64,000 nt of DNA from Streptomyces dioscori (GTDB lineage: Bacteria > Actinomycetota > Actinomycetes > Streptomycetales > Streptomycetaceae), in NCBI RefSeq assembly GCF_003024195.1, contig NZ_KZ679039.1, positions 412,285 through 476,284 on the forward strand, in the 5' to 3' direction. Positions 58,471 to 64,000 of the stretch are shown here, piece by piece. Both the position numbers and the translations under genes were made by a program. The notes beneath the pieces are model-generated. The model did not search any database, was not told the DNA's origin, and was given only the letters and a program-made list of their open reading frames with translations. Numbering within the stretch: position 1 is the first letter of the stretch; each line of letters starts with the position of its first letter.

Positions 58471-59774
58471 TGAACGGTTCGATCGCGCTCGCCCTCGTCC
58501 TCGCCGTACTGGCGTGGGTGTTTGTTGTCGGTGACCTGCTGCGGCGGCATCGTCCGGCCTGGCACTGGTACCTCACCGGATACCCGGCCACCACCTGCCG
58601 GGTGCTGTTTACCTGGCGCAAGGTCGCCCTGCTCAACGACCTCTCCGTCTCCCGGCGCCCGCCCCGCGGGCTGCTCGGGGACCTGGTGGTCAAGGGCGAC
58701 CCGCTGCGGCCGGTGGCTCCGCGGATCTCCTTCCCGCGCGCCACCCGCCTGGGCCTGACCGTGATGGTGCGCCTGCACGCGGGCCAGACCCCGGCCACGT
58801 ACCTGAAGGCGGCTGACGCCTTCGTGCACGCGTGGAAAGTGCACGCGGTACGGGTCACCTCGCCGGAACGCGGACTCGTCCTGCTGACGGCGACCGCCAC
58901 CGATCCGCTCCTGCGGCCGGGGCTCGCGACGGCTCCCGCCGCGCTGCTGTCCGCGCTCGTTGGCGTCCTGGAGAGCGGCGGCGCGTGGGTAATGGATCTG
59001 CGGCTCATCCCGCACTGGCTTATCGCGGGCGCCACCCGCTCCGGCAAGTCCACCCTGCTGGCCCGGCTCATCACCCAGCTCGCCCCGCAACCCGTCGCCC
59101 TGATCGGCATCGACTGCAAGGGCGGCATGGAACTCGGCCTGTTCACCAGCCGCTTGAGCGTGCTCGCGACCTGCCGACGGGAAGCTGTCGCGATCCTGGG
59201 CGCGCTGGTGGTCGACATGCAGGACCGGATGAACGCGTGCCGCTCGGCCGGAGCGCGCTCCATCTGGGAGCTCCCCGACAGCCTGCGGCCAGTGCCGGTC
59301 GTCGTGATCGTCGACGAGATCGCGGAGCTGTATCTGTCCGACGGCAGACGGGAGAGCAAGGCGGAAGCCGAACAGTGCTCCGTCCTCCTCCTGCGGCTGG
59401 CGCAGCTCGGTGCCGCGCTCGGCCTGCACCTGGTCGTCGCCGGCCAACGCGTCGGCTCCGACCTCGGCCCCGGCGTCACCGCACTGCGCGCCCAGCTCGG
59501 CGGCCGGATCTGCCACCGCGTGAACGACCCCGGTACAGCAGAGATGACCCTGGGCGACCTCAACAAGGACGCCGTGGCCGTCGCCCAGTCGATCACCGCG
59601 ACAGAGCGGGGCGTGGCCGTGTGCACCGGGCCGGACGGCGGCTGGAGCCGTGCCCGCTCGCACCTGACCACCACCGAAGAGGCCATCGCGGCGGCACAGC
59701 GGCACTCCGCCCTGGCCCCGGAAATGTCCGCCATCCGCCGCGCCCTCGCGGCCCTGGAAGGAGACGACAAGTGA
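58470..59774 (+). CDS. traSA: TraSA-type FtsK/SpoIIIE DNA translocase
   Basis: 434 residues. An N-terminal membrane helix pair (SIALALVLAVLAWVFVVGDLL, AWHWYLTGYPATTCRVLF) anchors the motor domain: Walker A IAGATRSGKSTLLARL (about 187-202), GIDCKGGMELGLF and Walker B VPVVVIVDEIAELYL. It is clearly related to, but diverged from, the AICE-1 copy. It should pump element DNA into recipients. ATG 58470 overlaps the previous stop; GTG 58467 is possible. Confidence 0.95.
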   Translation: MNGSIALALVLAVLAWVFVVGDLLRRHRPAWHWYLTGYPATTCRVLFTWRKVALLNDLSVSRRPPRGLLGDLVVKGDPLRPVAPRISFPRATRLGLTVMVRLHAGQTPATYLKAADAFVHAWKVHAVRVTSPERGLVLLTATATDPLLRPGLATAPAALLSALVGVLESGGAWVMDLRLIPHWLIAGATRSGKSTLLARLITQLAPQPVALIGIDCKGGMELGLFTSRLSVLATCRREAVAILGALVVDMQDRMNACRSAGARSIWELPDSLRPVPVVVIVDEIAELYLSDGRRESKAEAEQCSVLLLRLAQLGAALGLHLVVAGQRVGSDLGPGVTALRAQLGGRICHRVNDPGTAEMTLGDLNKDAVAVAQSITATERGVAVCTGPDGGWSRARSHLTTTEEAIAAAQRHSALAPEMSAIRRALAALEGDDK

Positions 59775-59968
59775 TCAGCGAAGGAACAGCGTTCACGTTC
59801 GCGGTGATCTTCGGGATCATCACCGTCCTCCTCGTCCGCTCCCGCGACGTACGCGCCTGGGAAGCGGTCTGCGTCGGCCTCTTCGGCATCTACCTCGGCC
59901 AGACCCCCGTGATCTTCACCGTCCACGGACTCGTCACCTGGTTCGTCACCGGGTTCTCCCACACCTGA
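59771..59968 (+). CDS. Small membrane protein, Spd-like
   Basis: 65 residues from GTG 59771, overlapping the traSA stop (GTGA). Two hydrophobic helices (GTAFTFAVIFGIITVLLV and AVCVGLFGIYLGQTPVIFTVHGLVTWFV). Coupling to traSA suggests a mating or spread function. Confidence 0.72.
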   Translation: MISEGTAFTFAVIFGIITVLLVRSRDVRAWEAVCVGLFGIYLGQTPVIFTVHGLVTWFVTGFSHT

Positions 59969-59987
59969 TCAGAAAGGACACGACGCC

Positions 59988-60101
59988 ATGCCTATGCCTC
60001 GCGTGAGGTGCCCCTACTGCAAGGGCGACGGGGCCCGCAGGACCTGGACCGGACGACTGCGCCGCTGCCGCGTCTGCCGGGGCGCCGGAACCATCCGCTG
60101 A
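59988..60101 (+). CDS. 37-residue zinc-finger protein
   Basis: ATG 59988 with GAAAGGA upstream. The product MPMPRVRCPYCKGDGARRTW... ends RCRVCRGAGTIR. Its CPYC and CRVC pairs are the same design as the small fingers of AICE-1 (27062, 28805). Conserved in position between tra and rep genes. Confidence 0.7.
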   Translation: MPMPRVRCPYCKGDGARRTWTGRLRRCRVCRGAGTIR

Positions 60102-60347
60102 ACCCACGAACCACCCCCGACCAGCCACAGGAGTGATCCACATGACCGACTGCGCGCCACCCACCACCACCCGTGCCGCTACGGCGGCCCACCCCGGAAG
60201 GTCACCACCATCACACCCGAGAACACCTCGGCTGACAGGCGCGCCACACTCGACCGCGCGGCGCGCCTGCGTCAGCTTCCCGAAGCAGACCGCGACGCAA
60301 TCCGCATCGCCCAAGATCCCCAGTTCACACGCTGGCTCGGACAACTC

Positions 60348-61619
60348 ATGGCCACGGGCGGATGCGCTCACCCTGTGCACCTGTCCGGCTCGACGACCAC
60401 CCTGGACGCGACGACCGGCGAAATCCTGCGCCACTACGACACTCGCGACGAACCGGGGGAGCGGCTCTCCGTCCGCTGCCGCAACAGACGGGCCACCGTC
60501 TGCGCCCCATGCTCACGCCTCCACGCAGGCGACACCTTCCACCTCGTCCGCGCTGGCCTGATCGGTGGCAAGAACGTCCCCGACGCGGTCCGTCATCGGC
60601 CCCGACTCTTCGTCACGCTGACCGCGCCGTCCTTCGGTCCGGTCCACCGTGCCGGAGACGACCGCTGCCAACCCCGACGGGATCGGACCAACTGCGAACA
60701 CGGCCGTCCCTTCGGCTGCGGCGCGGTCCATGACACAGACGGATCCCTCGTCGGCCAGCCCCTCTGCCCCGACTGCTACGACTACACAGCTCACGCGCTC
60801 TGGCACGCGCACGCGGGCATGCTGTGGGACCGCTTCGTCATCGGCGTCCGCCGACACCTCGCCTCCTCCGCAGGTCTCGTACAGTCCCGTTTCGCCGAGC
60901 GCGCCCGGCTGTCCTTCGCCCGCGTCGCCGAGTATCAGAGGCGCGGTGCCGTCCACGTTCATGCCGTCGTCCGCCTCGACGGCCCGGACGGACCGACCGA
61001 CGAACCTCCGGCTTGGGGCACGGTCGCCCGACTGACCGACGCGGTGCGCGCCTCTGCGAGTCGGGTCGTCGTCCGCACTCTCCACAGCCCAGCAGTTGGG
61101 GAACTCGCTCTGCGTTGGGGGACTCAGGTCGACACGCGACCACTCCGCGCCGACGGTCTCGGACCGGATGACGACGCCGTGGCCGCGTACGTCGCCAAGT
61201 ACGTGACCAAGGGAGCGAACGAGACCGGCGCCGGCACGGACCACAAGCTGACCAACTGGGCTGATATCGATACGGCTCCGGTCTCCGACCACGTTCGCAG
61301 CCTCATGCGCGTCTGCTGGCGCCTCGGTGGTCTGCCTGAGTACGAGCCTCTGCATCTTCGTCTCTGGGCGCACACTCTCGGCTACCGCGGCCACATCCTG
61401 ACCAAGTCCCGCGCCTACTCCACGACATACGCGGCCCTCCGTGCCGAACGAGCCCGCCACGTAGGCCACGCATACATCCCCGCCACGATCACAGAGCGGA
61501 GTTGGCGCTACGTCGGCTCCGGCCACACCCCCGGTGGCGCTCTCTTGGCCGCTGGAGTTGCGGAAGACATCGCCTCGAACCGTGAGAGCGCCCGAGACGA
61601 GATCGAGGCGCCCCGATGA
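60348..61619 (+). CDS. repSA: RepSA-type replication initiator (N-terminus uncertain)
   Basis: 423 residues from ATG 60348: GGCAHPVHLSGST, CRNRRATVCAPCSRLHAGDTFHLVRAGL, LFVTLTAPSFGPVH, HUH-like RRGAVHVHAVVRLDGPDGP and VAAYVAKYVTKGANE with the candidate nicking Tyr. Family-like residues continue in the same frame upstream (ADRDAIRIAQDPQFTRWLGQLM, back to about 60201), but there is no ATG/GTG/TTG there. The only well-placed start (ATG 60142, AGGAG 8 bp upstream) is in another frame. Either a frameshift removed the true start or translation begins unusually. Confidence 0.85.
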   Translation: MATGGCAHPVHLSGSTTTLDATTGEILRHYDTRDEPGERLSVRCRNRRATVCAPCSRLHAGDTFHLVRAGLIGGKNVPDAVRHRPRLFVTLTAPSFGPVHRAGDDRCQPRRDRTNCEHGRPFGCGAVHDTDGSLVGQPLCPDCYDYTAHALWHAHAGMLWDRFVIGVRRHLASSAGLVQSRFAERARLSFARVAEYQRRGAVHVHAVVRLDGPDGPTDEPPAWGTVARLTDAVRASASRVVVRTLHSPAVGELALRWGTQVDTRPLRADGLGPDDDAVAAYVAKYVTKGANETGAGTDHKLTNWADIDTAPVSDHVRSLMRVCWRLGGLPEYEPLHLRLWAHTLGYRGHILTKSRAYSTTYAALRAERARHVGHAYIPATITERSWRYVGSGHTPGGALLAAGVAEDIASNRESARDEIEAPR

Positions 61620-61747
61620 CCAAGCGCCGCAGCGAGCAGTGGACTCGCGCAGTGGAGCGGCAAGCGGCCAAGTTCCCCGCGCGGATCGGGCCGAAGAGCG
61701 CTGTACGACTTGCGCGGCTCCTCGGCACTGGATCAAGAGACTCCTGA
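61616..61747 (+). CDS. 43-residue basic protein coupled to rep
   Basis: ATG 61616 overlaps the rep stop (ATGA). The product MTKRRSEQWTRAVERQAAKF... is strongly basic and could bind DNA or be the recombination directionality factor that this serine-recombinase element otherwise lacks. That role is a guess from position; no homologue is recognised. Confidence 0.5.
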   Translation: MTKRRSEQWTRAVERQAAKFPARIGPKSAVRLARLLGTGSRDS

Positions 61748-61778
61748 CGTGGGCGTGAGGGCCAACGCGTGCTTCGCC

Positions 61779-62321
61779 TTAAAAGCCGTCCTGCACAGGG
61801 ATGCCGGGTGCGAAGTGGCCGACTGCGGCGATCAGTCGATCCTTGTCCAGGCGCCATCCGGTCACTACGCGCGAGGACATGACCGTATCGGCGGGGACCG
61901 GAACAAGATGCTTCACGATCGCGCGGGCTTTCGGGCCGTCTCCGGGCAGGGCCGGAGAACCCTCCCGCCGGCTGACTCCGACGTAGGGCAAGGAAGCGCT
62001 GCCCGTGGCCTGCCGCCACAGTACGAAGCTTTCGATGTCTCCCCACGGAACGTGGGCAGTGGTGGCCTTGTAACGGACCGGGCTTCCGCCGAGGAGTACA
62101 CCCGTCTCGTCCACTCGCAACGCGACCTTGCGGCTCAGCGCCGTATACGCCAAGAGCAGCCCGCCTGCACCGAACAGGGGCAGGCCCAGTATCCGTGCGA
62201 ACAGTGGAATGTCCGGGAGCAGCAGGGCAGCGGTGAATACGGCGGAGACCGCCACTAGGCCCGTGGTCTTGCGGTCCCAGCCGTAGCGCTCCTGATATGC
62301 GGATGAGCTGTCACCAGTCAT
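61779..62321 (-). CDS. Membrane protein of unknown function
   Basis: 180 residues. Two adjacent helices near the N-terminus (TTGLVAVSAVFTAALLLPDIPLF, ILGLPLFGAGGLLLAYTAL) precede a beta-rich, PH-like cytoplasmic domain (VALRVDETGVLLGGSPVRYKATTAHVPWGDIESFVLW). Similar proteins accompany AICEs in Streptomyces; function unknown. It lies 73 bp after the recombinase gene on the same strand. Confidence 0.7.
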   Translation of the reverse strand: MTGDSSSAYQERYGWDRKTTGLVAVSAVFTAALLLPDIPLFARILGLPLFGAGGLLLAYTALSRKVALRVDETGVLLGGSPVRYKATTAHVPWGDIESFVLWRQATGSASLPYVGVSRREGSPALPGDGPKARAIVKHLVPVPADTVMSSRVVTGWRLDKDRLIAAVGHFAPGIPVQDGF

Positions 62322-62394
62322 AGCTAGATCATGACGACGGCCGACTCATTGCGGAAGGCTTGTGGGCAGTGCGGCGAGGAGACGAGAGAGGGCC

Positions 62395-63846
62395 CTAGTC
62401 CAGCGGATTCGGCTCGATCTCCACCCGGCCGGTGTCGAACCCCGGGCCACCCTTGCGCCTCGGCGGGCCAATGATCACGGCGGCGAACAGGAACCGATAG
62501 ATCGCGTTCATGCGCGCGTAGTCCTTCGTTGACTCCAGGCGTTCCCAACTCGCTTCGGCGTCCGGGCCGGCGATTCCTTCCAGGACCGCGACCGGCCGTT
62601 TGACGGTCCTCCGCTGTCGTTCCTTGAGCCGCTTGAGGATGGGTGCGCGCATCGACTGGAAGTCGGCCGTCGTGAAATCGTCATCGTGGAGCCACAGTTC
62701 CTTCAGCTCCTCCAGCTTCGTCCGGTCCTTCTCGTCGGCGACGACATCGGCCTCGGGGCGTGTGGTGGCGGCAGGCTCGTAACCAGAGGTGTCCAGCTTG
62801 GTCAGAACCTTGATCGCCACGTCTCGCACGAACTCTTCGAGAGGCCCAGCCGAAACGGCACGGTTGCACTTCTGCTGGTCGGTGTTGTCGGAACGGGTGC
62901 ACCGGTAGTAGGCGCACCGACCGCTGTTCGTGCCGCCCATGCGTGCGCCGCACGAGCAGGTGGCGATTCCGCGTAGGAGGTAGTTCCGAACAGGACGCTT
63001 CTTCGTGTCCTGATGCGCCTGGGCGCGATACTCCCGGAGCCGCTGGACCTCGTCCCACTGCCCCCGATCGATGATGGCGGGCCACGTCCCTACGGCCACT
63101 TCTTCACCCAGGTGGAATCGCAGACCGGCCACGAAGTGGGACGACAGGAGATGGCGGACGTTCTCAGGGTTCCAAGCCTTGCCCTTGGACGTGGGGATGG
63201 CGCGTGCGACGAGATCTTGGGCCAGGTGGTTCGGTGACTCGCCGTCCAGGTACCTGCGGTAGACCTCTCGGACGATCTCCGCTTCCTCCTCGACGATCGC
63301 CCGACCGTCCCTGGTGTAGCCGTAAGGACGGTTGCCCACATGCGGGTTGCCCTCGCGGGCCTTGTCCTTCAAGGCGTCCTTGAGTCGGCGTGATGAGTCG
63401 TCGGAGGAGCGGCACGCGTGGGCCACCTCGATACGGAGGATGAACCGGTCGTCGGGGTCCGACAGATCGCGTCGGTTCGCCTCGCCGTGCAGCAGGATGC
63501 GCTTGTCGTCGGCTATGGAAAGTAGCTCTTCGAGATCCTTGGGCTGCCTCATGAGGCGGTCGGGGTGGTAGACGATGACGTGGCGGATCTCGTCGGCCGT
63601 CATCGCCCGTAGCATCTCCTCCCACCCCGGCCGCTTACGGTTGCGCTGCCATGCGGAGCGGTTGTTGTCCACGTAGACGTGGGTCGACTCGACGCGGAGT
63701 TGCAGGCGTTCGGCGATGTCCCGGCAGATACGCTCCTGGCGGTCCACTCCGGTCTGGTCCTCGTCGCGGGTATGAGAGATGCGGCAGTAGATCGCGGCAG
63801 GCTCGCCCGGTGTGATGGTGGCCTTGCCTAACTTGGGTCGGCTCAT
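62395..63846 (-). CDS. Large serine recombinase (integrase)
   Basis: 483 residues from ATG 63846 (MSRPKLGKATITPGEPAAIYCRISHTRDEDQTG). The resolvase domain has the Ser nucleophile in AIYCRISHTRDE (near S27). The Recombinase domain follows (VGNRPYGYTRDGRAIVEEEAEIVREVYRRYLDG), with a zinc ribbon (CSCGARMGGTNSGRCAYYRC ... CNRAV), a coiled-coil region and a C-terminal tail. It catalyses attP x attB integration into the EamA gene. An in-frame ATG at 63876 lies on the attR core and would exist only in the integrated state. Confidence 0.93.
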   Translation of the reverse strand: MSRPKLGKATITPGEPAAIYCRISHTRDEDQTGVDRQERICRDIAERLQLRVESTHVYVDNNRSAWQRNRKRPGWEEMLRAMTADEIRHVIVYHPDRLMRQPKDLEELLSIADDKRILLHGEANRRDLSDPDDRFILRIEVAHACRSSDDSSRRLKDALKDKAREGNPHVGNRPYGYTRDGRAIVEEEAEIVREVYRRYLDGESPNHLAQDLVARAIPTSKGKAWNPENVRHLLSSHFVAGLRFHLGEEVAVGTWPAIIDRGQWDEVQRLREYRAQAHQDTKKRPVRNYLLRGIATCSCGARMGGTNSGRCAYYRCTRSDNTDQQKCNRAVSAGPLEEFVRDVAIKVLTKLDTSGYEPAATTRPEADVVADEKDRTKLEELKELWLHDDDFTTADFQSMRAPILKRLKERQRRTVKRPVAVLEGIAGPDAEASWERLESTKDYARMNAIYRFLFAAVIIGPPRRKGGPGFDTGRVEIEPNPLD

Positions 63847-63875
63847 GCCAAACACGGTACGAGCCCGGTATGACA

Positions 63876-63995
63876 TCGATCATCGTGGGCGCGGCCATAG
63901 GAGCCATCTTCTTCAAGGAACGCTTCGGAGCACCGCGCATCGCGGCGGCGGGCCTGCTGGTGATCGGGATAGGGCTGATGTTGCACTCCGGGTAG
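63876..63995 (+). pseudogene. EamA/DMT-family transporter, C-terminal remnant
   Basis: The frame reads ...TSIIVGAAIGAIFFKERFGAPRIAAAGLLVIGIGLMLHSG and stops at 63995. These are the last one to two helices of EamA and exactly complete the fragment ending at about 50903. An ATG supplied by element DNA at 63870 could start a 41-residue peptide, but a functional transporter is not expected. Confidence 0.9.
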
Positions 63996-64000
63996 ACGTC

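Larger units (their letters stand above)
50902..63877. mobile_element. AICE-2: pSAM2-like element inserted in an EamA gene by a serine recombinase
   Basis: About 13 kb. The left junction is at 50902-50903 and the right at 63876-63877; both share only TC (or ATCG/TCG) in the same codon phase, as expected for a large serine recombinase. Joining the flanks restores ...AALRESSIIVGAAIGAIFF.... It carries repSA, traSA, SCO3933, a KorSA-like regulator, a recombinase and accessory cargo. Several cargo genes have clearly lower GC than the chromosome. Confidence 0.93.

Overview
The window is very GC-rich, with GTG, TTG and CTG starts, ATGA overlaps and many products of Streptomyces type (DUF6227, GlpR, SCO3933 family, RepSA/TraSA elements). 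It almost certainly comes from a Streptomyces chromosome. About 39 kb is ordinary core or near-core chromosome. Two complete integrative and conjugative elements of the actinomycete (AICE, pSAM2-like) type make up the rest.

Region 1 (1-23.4 kb): a fructose operon (DeoR-type regulator, fruK, fruA); an exported L,D-transpeptidase; a P1-family peptidase; mscL; a SAF-domain protein; mtnP; an FmdB-type zinc ribbon with a CIRCE-like operator at its ribosome binding site; an MFS exporter; a cation/proton antiporter; a penicillin-acylase-family protein; 5-formyl-THF cyclo-ligase; and the run galU, glp/moeA, moaC, mogA-like, GNAT, glpR. The MoeA-like protein with a nearby membrane receptor resembles the gephyrin-like Glp/GlpR pair linked to cell division in corynebacteria.

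Region 2 (23.47-35.91 kb): AICE-1 is inserted in a tRNA-Ala(CGC) gene and bounded by an exact 93-bp direct repeat. It carries a tyrosine integrase, excisionase, RepSA, a small C5 methyltransferase, small Spd-like and zinc-finger proteins, a TraSA translocase and an SCO3933-family protein. An HTH regulator, a Pif-like Nudix protein, an HD hydrolase, a NERD nuclease-like protein and two membrane-anchored unknowns follow.

Region 3 (36.0-50.9 kb): a zinc ribbon, a GNAT, exonuclease III, a MerR regulator divergent from a Baeyer-Villiger-type monooxygenase/hydrolase/SDR operon (MymA-LipR-SadH-like), a tricorn protease, a TetR/MMPL pair, a YbaK editing protein, and an EamA transporter cut in two by the next element.

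Region 4 (50.90-63.88 kb): AICE-2 is inserted by a large serine recombinase inside the EamA coding sequence. Its transfer core (KorSA-like GntR, SCO3933, TraSA, Spd-like, zinc finger, RepSA) parallels AICE-1. Its cargo includes a cytoplasmic RNase Sa-like ribonuclease divergent from an HTH-TIR protein around a shared palindrome, an APH-like kinase, an HTH-TPR regulator and an RsbW-like ATPase.

The most unusual signal is a ~144-bp folded element present once in each AICE (34289-34432 and 56830-56972). It lies in the same orientation relative to rep in both, with compensatory changes in its stems and an identical asymmetric bulge. It looks like a conserved single-strand origin or structured RNA. 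The RNase/HTH-TIR pair is the second candidate for an undescribed system.
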